Below are positions 29,227-38,273 of a stretch of 51,158 nt of DNA, one piece after another; position 1 is the stretch's first letter; every line of letters begins with the position of its first letter. The translations under genes were made by a program, and so were the position numbers. The notes beneath the pieces are model-generated. The model was not told the DNA's origin. It did no database searches and worked only from the letters and a program-made list of their open reading frames with translations. The stretch is from Methyloversatilis universalis (GTDB taxonomy: Bacteria; Pseudomonadota; Gammaproteobacteria; Methylococcales; Methylococcaceae), in contig DYIL01000022.1 of NCBI GenBank assembly GCA_020723665.1, forward strand, positions 1-51,158, written 5' to 3'.

Positions 29227-30456
29227 ATGGCCTTATACGTACATAAATACGGCGGCACGTCGGTGGGCAGTACAGAACGAATCCGCCATGTCGCCGACAA
29301 CATTGTTAAAGCTCGGGGGCGAGGCGAGGACGTTGTCGTCGTGGTATCTGCCATGAGCGGAGAAACCAATCGTCTCGTGGCTTTGGCCCAAGAAATCCAG
29401 GCACGCCCGGACCCGCGGGAATTGGATGTACTGCTCGCCACCGGCGAGCAAATTACGATAGCGCTTTTGTGTATGGCTTTGCATGAGAAAGGCATTCCGG
29501 CGTGTTCGTACACGGGTGGACAGGTTAAAATTTTGACCGACCGAGCTCATAACAAAGCGCGTATTTTGAATATCGATACCGACCGCATCTTAAGTGATCT
29601 TGCGCGAGGCAGGGTGGTGGTTGTGGCCGGTTTTCAAGGTATCACTGAGGACGGTGACATAACCACTTTGGGCCGGGGTGGGTCGGACACCACGGCTGTG
29701 GCCTTGGCTGCCGCACTCAAAGCGGATGAGTGCTTGATCTATACCGACGTGGACGGTGTTTACACCACGGACCCACGCGTCGAACCGCGCGCCCGTCGGC
29801 TGGATCGGATTACGTTCGAAGAAATGTTGGAAATGGCGAGCTTGGGGTCGAAAGTGTTGCAGATTCGATCCGTCGAGTTTGCCGGCAAATACAATGTCCC
29901 GCTGCGGGTGCTTTCGAGTTTCGGGGAAGGCCCCGGTACGTTGATCAGTTATGAGGAAGAAAAGGTGGAAAAGCCGCTAATTTCCGGCATCGCGTTCAAT
30001 CGAGACGAGGCCAAGCTGACCGTTTTGGGCGTTCCCGATCGTCCGGGCATTGCCTACAAAATTCTCGGTCCGATCGCCGATGCGAACATCGAGGTCGATA
30101 TGATAGTCCAAAACATTGCTGAGGACGGCACGACCGATTTCACGTTTACCGTGCATCGCAATGACTTTGGAAAAGCCTTGGACATCCTGCGCCGGACGTG
30201 CACGGAACTCGATGCGCGCGAAGTCGCCGGCGACGACAAGATTGTCAAAGTATCCCTGGTTGGCGTCGGGATGCGCTCGCATGCCGGTATTGCCAGCAAA
30301 ATGTTCGAAGCCCTCGCTAAAGAGGGTATCAATATCCAAATGATTTCGACTTCTGAAATCAAAATCTCCGTGGTTTTGAATGAAAAATATTTGGAACTTG
30401 CGGTTCGAAGTTTGCACGAAGCTTTTAATCTCGAACAGTCGGCGGAAGCGGCTTGA
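29227..30456 (+). CDS. lysC: Aspartate kinase, monofunctional with two ACT domains
   Basis: Phosphorylates aspartate at the head of the lysine, threonine, methionine and diaminopimelate branch. The 409-residue protein opens ALYVHKYGGTSVGS (amino-acid kinase fold), contains GGSDTTAVALAAALKA and ends with two ACT domains (about 265-335 and 345-405), the usual allosteric sites for lysine or threonine. It is 21 bases after alaS. Feedback specificity cannot be read from sequence. Its product feeds dapC/dapD at the left of the window. Confidence 0.96.
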   Translation: MALYVHKYGGTSVGSTERIRHVADNIVKARGRGEDVVVVVSAMSGETNRLVALAQEIQARPDPRELDVLLATGEQITIALLCMALHEKGIPACSYTGGQVKILTDRAHNKARILNIDTDRILSDLARGRVVVVAGFQGITEDGDITTLGRGGSDTTAVALAAALKADECLIYTDVDGVYTTDPRVEPRARRLDRITFEEMLEMASLGSKVLQIRSVEFAGKYNVPLRVLSSFGEGPGTLISYEEEKVEKPLISGIAFNRDEAKLTVLGVPDRPGIAYKILGPIADANIEVDMIVQNIAEDGTTDFTFTVHRNDFGKALDILRRTCTELDAREVAGDDKIVKVSLVGVGMRSHAGIASKMFEALAKEGINIQMISTSEIKISVVLNEKYLELAVRSLHEAFNLEQSAEAA

Positions 30457-30488
30457 GATTAAATTTTCATTATAAACATAAGAAAAAC

Positions 30489-30497
30489 TGATATAAT
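30489..30497 (+). promoter_or_regulatory. Extended -10 promoter before csrA
   Basis: TGATATAAT at 30489-30497 is a perfect extended -10 (TG-N-TATAAT) in an AT-rich stretch after lysC. The -35 region (TTATAA at 30470-30475) is weak, as is usual for this promoter type. The predicted transcript has a leader of about 85 bases. Confidence 0.6.
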
Positions 30498-30587
30498 ATA
30501 GCGCTTAACCGTGTGTTTTGGTTGGCTGGGTGTTGCGCAAGCGGCGCCGTCTTAGGTAGGTCACAAGCGACCGGAAAGGAAGGATTT

Positions 30588-30794
30588 ATGTTGATATTGA
30601 CTCGTAGAGTCGGCGAGACTCTGATGATCGGGGATGATGTAACGGTTACCGTGTTAGGGGTGAAAGGTAATCAGGTTCGCATCGGTGTGAACGCGCCCAA
30701 GGAAGTTTCTGTGCATCGGGAAGAGATCTATGAGCGCATAAAGCGAGAGCAGCAGGCTCAAGCGTCGGAAAAAACAGCTGAGCATACGGAGTAA
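30588..30794 (+). CDS. csrA: Carbon storage regulator CsrA
   Basis: CsrA is a small dimeric RNA-binding protein that controls translation and stability of many mRNAs. The 68-residue sequence [17 protein letters not shown] is canonical, with [23 protein letters not shown] carrying the RNA-binding Arg. The start at 30588 follows AAGGAAGGA. The leader just before the ATG contains three GGA triplets (in CCGGAAAGGAAGGA), the core of CsrA binding sites, so autoregulation as in E. coli is plausible. Confidence 0.98.
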   Translation: MLILTRRVGETLMIGDDVTVTVLGVKGNQVRIGVNAPKEVSVHREEIYERIKREQQAQASEKTAEHTE

Positions 30795-30800
30795 GTCGAT

Positions 30801-30806
30801 TATAAT
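30801..30806 (+). promoter_or_regulatory. -10 element of the tRNA-Ser gene
   Basis: A perfect TATAAT followed by a GC-rich CCCG discriminator lies 12 bases before the tRNA, partly beyond the csrA stop. The discriminator suits stringent control. No strong -35 is visible. Confidence 0.5.
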
Positions 30807-30818
30807 CCCGTCAGTTTC

Positions 30819-30911
30819 GGAGAGATGGCCGAGAGGCTGAAGGCGCTCCCCTGCTAAGGGAGTATAGGGTCAAAAGCTCTATCGAGGGTTCGAATCCCTC
30901 TCTCTCCGCCA
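30819..30911 (+). tRNA. tRNA-Ser(GCU)
   Basis: A 93-base type II tRNA with acceptor stem GGAGAGA/TCTCTCC, discriminator G and encoded CCA (30909-30911). The anticodon loop CTGCTAA at 30851-30857 places anticodon GCT at 30853-30855, reading AGC and AGU serine codons. The long variable arm and T-loop TTCGAAT are typical. It sits just after csrA, where E. coli also has a tRNA-Ser. Confidence 0.97.
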
Positions 30912-31068
30912 TTCCATAAAAGCGCAGAAGACCTTGAGCGGCGAACACCCGAAAGGTGCGGTTTCGGGGGAGGCTGCGATCCCGTCTTCAAATCAACCTG
31001 TAATGACGCTGATCGGTTGCTGCTTTGGCCTAAGGTCGCAACGCGTCCGGTTGTTGGTTCGTCGGGGC

Positions 31069-31096
31069 TTCACAGATACGGGTTTTTCGGTAAAAT
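31069..31096 (+). promoter_or_regulatory. Candidate promoter for the rpsP operon
   Basis: TTCACA at 31069-31074, 16 bases, then TAAAAT at 31091-31096 predict a start near 31103, about 38 bases before rpsP. The preceding stretch from the tRNA (30912-31068) shows only a weak CCCGAAA/TTTCGGG hairpin at 30948-30968. Confidence 0.45.
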
Positions 31097-31140
31097 AATC
31101 AGCTTTTTCGGGTTGTTCTTGCATCCTAAGAGGAATTTTA

Positions 31141-31404
31141 ATGGTCACGATTCGTCTTGCCCGCGGCGGCGCAAAGAAGCGCCCGTTCTATCATGTCGTC
31201 GTTGCCGATAGCAGATGTAAACGCGATGGTCGTTACATCGAGCGGGTCGGATTCTTCAACCCGATTGCTTCCGGGAAAGATGAAAGACTGCGTTTGGATG
31301 ATGCTCGGGTTCGGTACTGGTTGAGTCAAGGCGCAAAGACGAGCGAGCGGGTTCATTCGTTGATCAAAGAATTCCGCAAGAACGTAGGTGCGACTACCGA
31401 ATAG
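31141..31404 (+). CDS. rpsP: 30S ribosomal protein S16
   Basis: S16 is an assembly protein of the 30S body. The 87-residue sequence opens [20 protein letters not shown], with [16 protein letters not shown] following. Both are invariant features of the family. It leads the conserved rpsP-rimM-trmD-rplS operon, with an AGGA-type SD before the ATG. Confidence 0.98.
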   Translation: MVTIRLARGGAKKRPFYHVVVADSRCKRDGRYIERVGFFNPIASGKDERLRLDDARVRYWLSQGAKTSERVHSLIKEFRKNVGATTE

Positions 31405-31421
31405 AGACCTTTCCGCGGTAC

Positions 31422-31934
31422 ATGTTCGCCACAGTGGCGCGGCAGATTATCGCGGGCGAGGTGGCGGGCGCGTTTGGCGTCCGGGGGTGGGTAAAAGTCC
31501 GCTCCTATACGGAACCGCTCGACAATATAGTGGATTATTCGCCTTGGCTGATCGGGAACGAGGCGGGTCGAAAGGAATTCAAAGTCGTTTCCGGTCGGCG
31601 TCATGGTAATTTGATGGTAGTCCATTTGCAGGGTGTGGATACCCGAGATCAGGCCTTGCAGTTGTCCGGGCTGCATATCTTTGTCGATAGAAGCCGGTTC
31701 GAGCCTGCGAAGCCGGGTGAATATTACTGGGCTGATTTGATCGGGCTCGAGGTTCGGACAATATCCGGTGTTGGCTTGGGTACCGTAGTCGACATGATGG
31801 AAACCGGGGCGAATGACGTCATGGTGGTTCGAGGTGACCGGGAACGCTTGATCCCTTTTGTGGTTGGGGAATTTGTCAAGAATGTCGACTTAAACGAAGG
31901 TATCCTGATCGTAGACTGGGATCCGGATTTTTAG
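31422..31934 (+). CDS. rimM: Ribosome maturation factor RimM
   Basis: RimM assists maturation of the 30S head by acting on S19 and 16S rRNA. The 170-residue protein begins with the N-terminal beta-barrel (IIAGEVAGAFGVRGWVKVRSYT) and ends with the PRC-barrel (YYWADLIGLEVRT, then LIPFVVGEFVKNVDLNEGIL). It lies 17 bases after rpsP and 12 before trmD. Confidence 0.96.
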   Translation: MFATVARQIIAGEVAGAFGVRGWVKVRSYTEPLDNIVDYSPWLIGNEAGRKEFKVVSGRRHGNLMVVHLQGVDTRDQALQLSGLHIFVDRSRFEPAKPGEYYWADLIGLEVRTISGVGLGTVVDMMETGANDVMVVRGDRERLIPFVVGEFVKNVDLNEGILIVDWDPDF

Positions 31935-31946
31935 AGCCGTAGCCCA

Positions 31947-32681
31947 ATGCGCTTCGATGTCGTCACCCTGTTTCCCGAAATGATTGATAGTGCTGCCAGG
32001 TATGGTGTGACGGGGAGAGCGATCGAGCAAGGGATAGTTGATCTCAAGGTCTGGAATCCACGCGATTGGGCATCGGACCGGCATAGAACGGTCGACGATC
32101 GCCCCTATGGCGGCGGACCGGGGATGGTCATGAAAGTGGAGCCGCTGCGCAGTGCCATTCGCGCGGCACGAGGCGATTCGGAACTGCCTGCGAAGACGAT
32201 TTATTTGAGCCCGCAGGGCGGTTTGTTGACGCAAGATGTCGTCGTGCGTCTTGCTCGATGTCCGAGACTGATTCTTGTTGCCGGACGCTACGAAGGAGTG
32301 GATGAGCGCCTGATCGGGTTGGAAATCGATGAAGAGTGGTCGATAGGCGACTATGTTTTGAGTGGCGGCGAGTTGGCGGTGTTGGTGATGTTCGATGCGG
32401 TGGTTAGATTGCTGCCGGGCGTTTTAGGGCATGCCGATTCTGCCGTTCAGGATTCGCACATGGCGGGGTTGTTGGATTGCCCCCATTACACACGGCCTGA
32501 AGTGGTCGATGGCCGGCGGGTTCCCGAGGTTTTGCAGAGTGGGGATCACGGCGCGATCAGACGTTGGCGTCTGAAACAGTCCCTTGGCCGAACATGGTTG
32601 AGAAGGCCGGATTTGCTGGCTAAGCTGGAGCTCGATGCGGAGCAGCGGAGCTTGCTGGAAGAGTTTAAACACGAATTGTAA
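31947..32681 (+). CDS. trmD: tRNA (guanine37-N1)-methyltransferase
   Basis: TrmD makes m1G37 beside the anticodon to prevent +1 frameshifting. The 244-residue SPOUT enzyme shows [12 protein letters not shown], the [14 protein letters not shown] segment and the trefoil-knot AdoMet site with [13 protein letters not shown] and [13 protein letters not shown]. The catalytic Asp lies in [13 protein letters not shown]. Length and order in the operon are standard. Confidence 0.98.
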   Translation: MRFDVVTLFPEMIDSAARYGVTGRAIEQGIVDLKVWNPRDWASDRHRTVDDRPYGGGPGMVMKVEPLRSAIRAARGDSELPAKTIYLSPQGGLLTQDVVVRLARCPRLILVAGRYEGVDERLIGLEIDEEWSIGDYVLSGGELAVLVMFDAVVRLLPGVLGHADSAVQDSHMAGLLDCPHYTRPEVVDGRRVPEVLQSGDHGAIRRWRLKQSLGRTWLRRPDLLAKLELDAEQRSLLEEFKHEL

Positions 32682-32707
32682 GCCGGAACGAATTAAGGGG
32701 AATCGCA

Positions 32708-33058
32708 ATGTCCAGTTACATTATTCAACAACTTGAGCGCGAATGGATGAGCAGGAAAACAGTCCCGGACTTCGGTCCAGGCGACACCGTGGTCGTGCAG
32801 GTCAAGGTGAAAGAAGGGAACCGTGAGCGCTTGCAGGCCTTCGAAGGTGTGGTCATCGCCAAGCGGAACAGGGGATACAACTCGGCTTTCACGGTACGCA
32901 AAATGTCTCATGGCGAAGGCGTGGAAAGAGTTTTCCAGACCTACAGCCCCCAAGTCCAGGAAATTCAGGTCAAACGTCGTGGCGACGTTCGTCGCGCGAA
33001 GCTTTATTACCTCCGCACCCGCGCCGGCAAGGCGGCCCGTATCAAAGAAAAAATTTGA
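32708..33058 (+). CDS. rplS: 50S ribosomal protein L19
   Basis: L19 sits at the 30S-50S interface. The 116-residue sequence contains [37 protein letters not shown] in overlapping motifs and the basic KLYYLR...GKAARIKE terminus. It is the last gene of the rpsP operon. A strong terminator follows at 33101. Confidence 0.98.
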   Translation: MSSYIIQQLEREWMSRKTVPDFGPGDTVVVQVKVKEGNRERLQAFEGVVIAKRNRGYNSAFTVRKMSHGEGVERVFQTYSPQVQEIQVKRRGDVRRAKLYYLRTRAGKAARIKEKI

Positions 33059-33100
33059 TATGGGCGGAGAATCGCCGCAGCCGCTGATGCGAGCATCGAT

Positions 33101-33125
33101 ACGGGCAGCGTTCGCTGCCCGTTTG
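33101..33125 (+). terminator. Rho-independent terminator of the rpsP-rplS operon
   Basis: ACGGGCAGC (33101-33109) and GCTGCCCGT (33114-33122) form a perfect 9-bp stem with a GTTC loop, followed by TTGT. The rplS stop is 42 bases upstream. Confidence 0.8.
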
Positions 33126-33193
33126 TCGTCTGGGGAGCTGAAACTCTCAGGAAGCGCTTTGCAAGACGTTGTCGCCTGTAAGGCACGAAGGCC

Positions 33194-34114
33194 GTGGGCT
33201 CGATTGAAGCGCGTATAGCCGATTCCGACGCCGATCTGATCCGGCGTTTCATGAATGCCTTGTGGGTGGAAGAAGGATTGAGCGAGAACACGCAGAAAGC
33301 GTACTGCAGCGATCTCACCCTGTTTGCCGCGTGGCTGGGCAACATGCATCGGAAGACGCTTTGCGAAGTCGATACCGGGGAGATAGAGGGTTACTTGGCG
33401 CTGAAATATCGGCAAAAGGCGAGCGAGCGGACCAGCGCCAGACTATTGTCGAGTCTTCGTAAATTTTATCTGTTCGCGCTTCGCGAAGGCAGCGTGGGCA
33501 GGGATCCGACCGTGTCCATAGAGGCGCCGCGGATCGGCCGCCCTCTGCCCAAAACGTTGACCGAAAAGGATGTCGAAGCCCTGCTGGAAGCTCCCAATAC
33601 CGATGAGCCCCTAGGCTGCCGTGATCGCGTCATGCTGGAGGTTCTTTATGCCACCGGGCTTCGAGTAAGCGAATTGGTCGGGCTCACGCTGGGGCAACTC
33701 AATCTTCGTCAAGGTGTCGTTCGCGTGGTGGGTAAAGGAAGCAAGGATCGCTTGGTACCCATCGGGGAAGAGGCGGAGGATTGGGTGAATCGCTACCTGA
33801 AGACCGCACGGCCGGCGATTCTGAAAGGGCGGCGCAGCGATGATCTGTTCGTTACCGATCGCGGAGCAGGCATGACGCGCCAGGCATTCTGGCACCTCAT
33901 CAAGCGATATGCCTTGCTCGCCGGAATCCACACGCCGCTGTCGCCGCATACCTTGAGACACGCCTTCGCCACGCATTTGCTGAATCACGGCGCGGATCTC
34001 CGGGTGGTTCAACTCCTATTGGGTCACAGCGATTTATCGAGCACCCAGATATATACGCACGTGGCGCAAGAACGCTTGAAGGACCTTCACGCCCGCTGCC
34101 ATCCGCGGGGTTGA
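33194..34114 (+). CDS. xerD: Site-specific tyrosine recombinase XerD
   Basis: XerD with XerC resolves chromosome dimers at dif. The 306-residue protein has an N-terminal SAM-like core-binding domain (FMNALWVEEGLSENTQKAY) and the catalytic domain with Arg in ATGLRVSELVGL, Lys in GKGSKDRLVPIG, HTLRHAFATHLL with His and Arg, GHSDLSSTQIYTHV with the second His and the Tyr nucleophile. Sequence fits XerD better than XerC (LSENT.KAY, ALR..GL start region). GTG at 33194 is the assumed start. It is a housekeeping gene, not an integron or prophage integrase. Confidence 0.93.
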   Translation: MGSIEARIADSDADLIRRFMNALWVEEGLSENTQKAYCSDLTLFAAWLGNMHRKTLCEVDTGEIEGYLALKYRQKASERTSARLLSSLRKFYLFALREGSVGRDPTVSIEAPRIGRPLPKTLTEKDVEALLEAPNTDEPLGCRDRVMLEVLYATGLRVSELVGLTLGQLNLRQGVVRVVGKGSKDRLVPIGEEAEDWVNRYLKTARPAILKGRRSDDLFVTDRGAGMTRQAFWHLIKRYALLAGIHTPLSPHTLRHAFATHLLNHGADLRVVQLLLGHSDLSSTQIYTHVAQERLKDLHARCHPRG

Positions 34115-34141
34115 AACCATTCTGAGCTTAGCCGAGGAATT

Positions 34142-34930
34142 ATGAGTCCAAGTATCCACCCTACCGCGTGCGTCGCTGCTGATGCCAGATTGGGAGCCGG
34201 CGTGTCGGTCGGCCCTTACGCCGTTATCGAGAGCGGCGCCGAAATCGGGGACGGTTGCCGCATCGAGGCTCATGCGGTTATCCATTCGTTCGTCCGAATG
34301 GGCAGGAACAACCACGTCTTTCCTCAGGCTGTCATTGGCGGCCTGCCGCAGGATTTAGGCTTCGATCCTCTTATGCCAACCTACGTGGAGATCGGCGACG
34401 GTAACGTATTCCGCGAAGGCGTGACCGTGAGCAGGGCAACGCAGAAGGGCGATGCTACACGGATCGGCGCTAACAACTATCTGATGAATAACAGCCATGT
34501 GGCCCACGATTGCCGTTTGGGTGACCACAATATCTTCGCCAGCGGCGCTACGCTTGGCGGTCATGTACAGGTCGGAGATCGGGTCTTTTTCGGCGGCGGG
34601 GTCATGGTTCACCAGTTCTGCCGTATCGGTAGTTATGCAATCTTGCAGGGACTCGCGGGCATCAATAAGGACGTGATTCCGTTTACCATGGTCGGCGGAA
34701 GGCCGGGCAAGCATTATCGGCTTAACCTGGTAGGTCTGCGACGCGCGGGGATCGACGGAGATCGTCTAAAGGCCGTATCGGCCGCCTACCGTCGTTTGCG
34801 GAACAAAAAGAGTCTCGACGACCTACCGGATACGCCTGAACTCATCTATCTCCGTTGCTGGCTGGCGGAAGAATCGAAGCGCCACGGAAATTTGGGCTTT
34901 ATCGAGATACATTCCCGCGGCGACGATTGA
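34142..34930 (+). CDS. lpxA: UDP-GlcNAc (or UDP-GlcNAc3N) acyltransferase LpxA
   Basis: LpxA adds a 3-hydroxyacyl chain from ACP to UDP-GlcNAc, the first step of lipid A. The 262-residue protein (262 in E. coli) has the left-handed beta-helix repeats and conserved His119, His122 (aligned to catalytic His125 of E. coli), His141 and His157. Gly170 aligns with Gly173, the hydrocarbon-ruler residue associated with C14 chains in E. coli. Next to gnnA/gnnB the natural acceptor may be UDP-GlcNAc3N, giving N-acylation. It is not in the usual fabZ-lpxA-lpxB setting. Confidence 0.95.
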   Translation: MSPSIHPTACVAADARLGAGVSVGPYAVIESGAEIGDGCRIEAHAVIHSFVRMGRNNHVFPQAVIGGLPQDLGFDPLMPTYVEIGDGNVFREGVTVSRATQKGDATRIGANNYLMNNSHVAHDCRLGDHNIFASGATLGGHVQVGDRVFFGGGVMVHQFCRIGSYAILQGLAGINKDVIPFTMVGGRPGKHYRLNLVGLRRAGIDGDRLKAVSAAYRRLRNKKSLDDLPDTPELIYLRCWLAEESKRHGNLGFIEIHSRGDD

Positions 34931-34979
34931 CGGTTCGAGAGGTCGGGCGTCCGTTTTTTCTCAATCAAAAAAGAGTGTC

Positions 34980-35915
34980 ATGAGCTCACTGAAATGTGCC
35001 GTGGTCGGTGTCGGTTATTTGGGGAAATTCCACGCGGAAAAATATGCAGCACTTCCTGATTGTGAGCTGATCGCCGTAGTCGATACCGATCTCGCCACCG
35101 CTCGGGCCATTGCCGAGAAGACGGCCTGCCAGGCTCTGACCGATTACCGGGAACTGCTCGGTCGTGTCGATGCTGTCAGCATCGTGGTGCCGACCAGTTT
35201 ACACCACCAAGTGGCTAAGGACTTTTTGACGGCTGGAGCGCATGTCCTGGTGGAAAAACCGATCACGGTAACGGTGGCGGAGGCCGACGAGCTTATCCGC
35301 ATCGCCGAAGAAAAACGCCGCGTGCTCATGGTAGGACATCTGGAACGCTTCAACGCAGCTTTGCTGGCGCTCGATCTGACCGAGGACAAGCCTATTTTCA
35401 TCGAATCGCACCGTTTGGCACCTTTCAAGCCGCGCGCCAACGATGTCAGCGTGGTGCTGGATCTCATGATCCACGACATCGATATCATCCTGGATTTGGT
35501 CGATTGTGAAGTCGACCGTATAGACGCCAAAGGCGTGCCGGTGTTGACCGGAGACGTCGATATCGCCAATGCGCGCATCTCGTTCAAGAACGGCAGCGTG
35601 GCCAACGTCACGGCCAGCCGGGTCAGCCAAAAAGTCGAGCGCAAGATGCGTATGTTCATGCCCAAGGCTTACATCTCGGTCGATTTCCAAAACCGCGTGC
35701 TGACCCGCCATCGTAAAGGCGATGGCGAGATGTTTCCGGGCATTCCGGAAATCGTCAGTGAAGAGTCCGTGTTCGAGAGCGGAGATGCTCTGATGGAGGA
35801 GATCAAGCATTTCATTGCTTGTATCCGTAACGGGCACGAGCCTTTGGTCTCAGGCCACGCCGGACGGCGTGCCCTGGCAACCGCTACCGAGATCGCCAGG
35901 TTGCTCAACGCCTGA
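34980..35915 (+). CDS. gnnA: GnnA-like NAD-dependent UDP-GlcNAc 3-dehydrogenase (Gfo/Idh/MocA family)
   Basis: A 311-residue Gfo/Idh/MocA oxidoreductase with N-terminal Rossmann motif VVGVGYLGKFHAEKY (residues 8-22) and the family Glu92-Lys93-Pro94 (VEKPITV). Location between lpxA and lpxB and next to a DegT aminotransferase is exactly that of gnnA in Acidithiobacillus ferrooxidans. There GnnA oxidises the 3-OH of UDP-GlcNAc and GnnB transaminates it to UDP-GlcNAc3N. Function is therefore inferred from family plus context. A WlbA-type role in O-antigen sugars is the alternative. Confidence 0.82.
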   Translation: MSSLKCAVVGVGYLGKFHAEKYAALPDCELIAVVDTDLATARAIAEKTACQALTDYRELLGRVDAVSIVVPTSLHHQVAKDFLTAGAHVLVEKPITVTVAEADELIRIAEEKRRVLMVGHLERFNAALLALDLTEDKPIFIESHRLAPFKPRANDVSVVLDLMIHDIDIILDLVDCEVDRIDAKGVPVLTGDVDIANARISFKNGSVANVTASRVSQKVERKMRMFMPKAYISVDFQNRVLTRHRKGDGEMFPGIPEIVSEESVFESGDALMEEIKHFIACIRNGHEPLVSGHAGRRALATATEIARLLNA

Positions 35916-36021
35916 GTCTTCACGCAATAAACGGTGTTCCTGCCCCTTGGCGTTACGGTCACCGGCGGGACGATTCGCAACGACGATTATCACGACAACG
36001 CCTAGAGGAAAGATAAATCTC

Positions 36022-37119
36022 ATGATCCCCATGGTCGACCTGAAAGCCCAATATCTGCAACTAAAGGACGAAATCGACCAAAGCTTGAGGCAGGTATTGG
36101 ATAGCTGCGCTTTTGTCCTGGGGCCGAATGTCAAGGCGTTCGAAGAGGAAGCGGCGGCTTATCTGGGGGTCAAGCATGCGATCGGTGTCGCTTCGGGAAC
36201 CGACGCCCTGCATCTGGCTCTTTTGGCGGCCGGCATAGGTGAAGGGGACGAAGTCATTACAACGCCGTTTACCTTTATCGCAACCGCCGAAGCGATTCGC
36301 TATGTGGGCGCCAAGCCGGTGTTCGTGGATATCGACCCAAAGACCTTCAACATCGATCCCGATGCTATCGAAGCAGCGATCACGGAAAAGACCGCCGCGG
36401 TCATGCCGGTGCATTTGTTCGGCCAGCCGGCGGACATGCCGAGGATTGCCGCGGTCTGCGAAAAGCACGGGCTCAAGATGGTTGAAGACTGCGCTCAATC
36501 CTTCGGCGCGTCCATTGGCGGACGGCAGACCGGCAGCTTCGGCGTGAGCGCCGGATTCAGCTTTTTTCCGAGCAAAAATCTCGGCTGCTATGGCGATGGC
36601 GGTTTGGTCACCACGAATGATGATGGTATTGCCGACCGGATCAAGATGTTGCGCAATCACGGGTCCGAGGTGCGCTACTATCACGATGTGATCGGCTACA
36701 ACAGCCGGCTCGACGAACTGCAGGCGGCTATCCTGCGCATCAAGCTGAAGCGAGTCGACGATTTCAACCACGATCGCCGCCGCGTCGCCCATCTGTATTC
36801 GGATCTCATGGCGGATCTGCCGGTAACCACGCCCTACGAAGACGGCATAGGCGTGCACGTTTACCATCAGTACACGCTTTTGACCGACCGACGGGACATT
36901 ATCATGGAGGCGCTGCAGAAGGTCGGGATCGCCTGCGCGATCTATTATCCGGTTCCGCTCCACCGGCAGAAGGTGTTTGCCGACGAGTGTGCAGGGCTAA
37001 ACCTGCCGGTTACCGACGCGGTCGCCGCGCGTTGCTTGTCCCTGCCCATCTATCCCGAGCTTCAGGAAGCCGAAATCCGTCATGTCGTGTCGGTCATCCG
37101 TGCGACTTTGAATGACTGA
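36022..37119 (+). CDS. gnnB: GnnB-like UDP-3-keto-GlcNAc aminotransferase (DegT/DnrJ/EryC1 family)
   Basis: The start at 36022 follows AGAGGAAAG and gives 365 residues, MIPMVDLKAQYLQLKDEID, as in sugar aminotransferases. An in-frame codon far upstream would overlap gnnA. PLP motifs are ASGTDALHLAL (57-67), EDCAQSFGA (155-163) and FFPSKNLGCYGDGG with Schiff-base Lys185. With the preceding oxidoreductase it would make UDP-GlcNAc3N for amide-rich lipid A. lpxB overlaps its last 8 bases (ATGACTGA), so the genes are coupled. WecE/WlbC-like O-antigen use is the alternative. Confidence 0.85.
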   Translation: MIPMVDLKAQYLQLKDEIDQSLRQVLDSCAFVLGPNVKAFEEEAAAYLGVKHAIGVASGTDALHLALLAAGIGEGDEVITTPFTFIATAEAIRYVGAKPVFVDIDPKTFNIDPDAIEAAITEKTAAVMPVHLFGQPADMPRIAAVCEKHGLKMVEDCAQSFGASIGGRQTGSFGVSAGFSFFPSKNLGCYGDGGLVTTNDDGIADRIKMLRNHGSEVRYYHDVIGYNSRLDELQAAILRIKLKRVDDFNHDRRRVAHLYSDLMADLPVTTPYEDGIGVHVYHQYTLLTDRRDIIMEALQKVGIACAIYYPVPLHRQKVFADECAGLNLPVTDAVAARCLSLPIYPELQEAEIRHVVSVIRATLND

Positions 37120-38254
37120 TCGGTCGCCCCTCGTCATGTTGAGCGCCGGAGAGGCTTCCGGCGATCTTCATGCCGCCAACCTGTTTCGGGAATTGAAACA
37201 ACTGATTCCTAACCTTCGCGGCATAGGCATGGGCGGCGTAAGGATGCGCGAGGCGGGGATCGAGATCCGTTGCGATTCCACCCATCTCGCCGTGATTGGA
37301 CTTGCCGAGGTGGCCAAGCATTACGGCGAAATACGCCATGCGCTCCGTTCGATGCAACGGATCGCATGTGAGGAGAAACCGGATCTCCTGATCTGTGTCG
37401 ACTACAAGGAGTTCAACTTTCGTTTGGCACGGAAGGCAAAGAACTGCGGCGTCAAGGTCCTGTTCTACGTGAGTCCGCAGGTTTGGGCCTGGCGTCCTGG
37501 TCGCGTGAAGAGCTATGGCCGGATCGTCGACCACATGGCGGTGATTTTTCCGTTCGAAGTGCCGTTCTACGAAGCGTACAACATACCGGTGACCTATGTG
37601 GGCCATCCCCTGGCGGGAAAAGTGAAACCGTCCATGGATCGCGCCGAAGCGATGGAAAGGTTCGGGCTTGCCGGTAAAGGCCCGGTCATCGGCCTGTTGC
37701 CGGGCAGCCGGATCAACGAGATCAACCGGCTGCTGCCCGTCATTCTGGCTGCCGCCGAGCGTCTTGCGCACGAGTTTACGGGAGCGCAATTCCTTTTGTT
37801 TCGGGCGCCGTCGATATCGGACGAGATGCTGCAAAGCTATCTCGCACGGAGTGACCTCCCTATCCGCGTGATGGAAGGGCAGCATTACGAAGCGCTGCAA
37901 TGCTGCGATGCCGTGATTACGGTTTCCGGCACCGCGACCCTGGAAGTGGCGCTCTTAGGCGTACCGATGGCGATCGTTTATCGGCTGACGCTCATTAGTT
38001 ACTGGCTCGGGCGGCTGCTGGTGCGCATTCCTTACATTGGATTACCGAATATCTTGGCGGGCCGGCATGTGGTCCGCGAATTTATCCAGCACGATGCAAC
38101 GGCGGACAATATCGCCGACGAAATCGTGCGAATCCTTCGAGATCACGATTATGCCGAAGCGATGCGGCAGTCGCTCAGGCAAATCCGGGACGACTTGGGC
38201 GACGCGAACGGCGCGGCCAGGCTCGCGCAACTCGCAGCGGACATGCTGAAATAA
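37112..38254 (+). CDS. lpxB: Lipid-A-disaccharide synthase
   Basis: LpxB condenses UDP-2,3-diacyl-glucosamine with lipid X to the beta-1,6 disaccharide at the inner membrane. The 380-residue GT19 protein shows MLSAGEASGDLHAANL at the start, CVDYKEFNFRLA, FYVSPQVWAWRPGRVK and LPGSRINEINRLLPV, plus SGTATLEVAL and LPNILAG in the nucleotide-binding half. Its ATG overlaps the gnnB stop. lpxD, lpxC, lpxH and lpxK are not in the window. Confidence 0.96.
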   Translation: MTDRSPLVMLSAGEASGDLHAANLFRELKQLIPNLRGIGMGGVRMREAGIEIRCDSTHLAVIGLAEVAKHYGEIRHALRSMQRIACEEKPDLLICVDYKEFNFRLARKAKNCGVKVLFYVSPQVWAWRPGRVKSYGRIVDHMAVIFPFEVPFYEAYNIPVTYVGHPLAGKVKPSMDRAEAMERFGLAGKGPVIGLLPGSRINEINRLLPVILAAAERLAHEFTGAQFLLFRAPSISDEMLQSYLARSDLPIRVMEGQHYEALQCCDAVITVSGTATLEVALLGVPMAIVYRLTLISYWLGRLLVRIPYIGLPNILAGRHVVREFIQHDATADNIADEIVRILRDHDYAEAMRQSLRQIRDDLGDANGAARLAQLAADMLK

Positions 38255-38273
38255 AGCTCAGAGCGGAATTTTT

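Noticed and set aside
30948..30968. CCCGAAA/TTTCGGG hairpin after tRNA-Ser as terminator
   Set aside because: It has no T-run and a 7-base loop, too weak to call.
33194..34114. xerD as a mobile-element integrase
   Set aside because: Sequence and housekeeping context fit chromosomal XerD; no att repeats or phage genes adjoin it.
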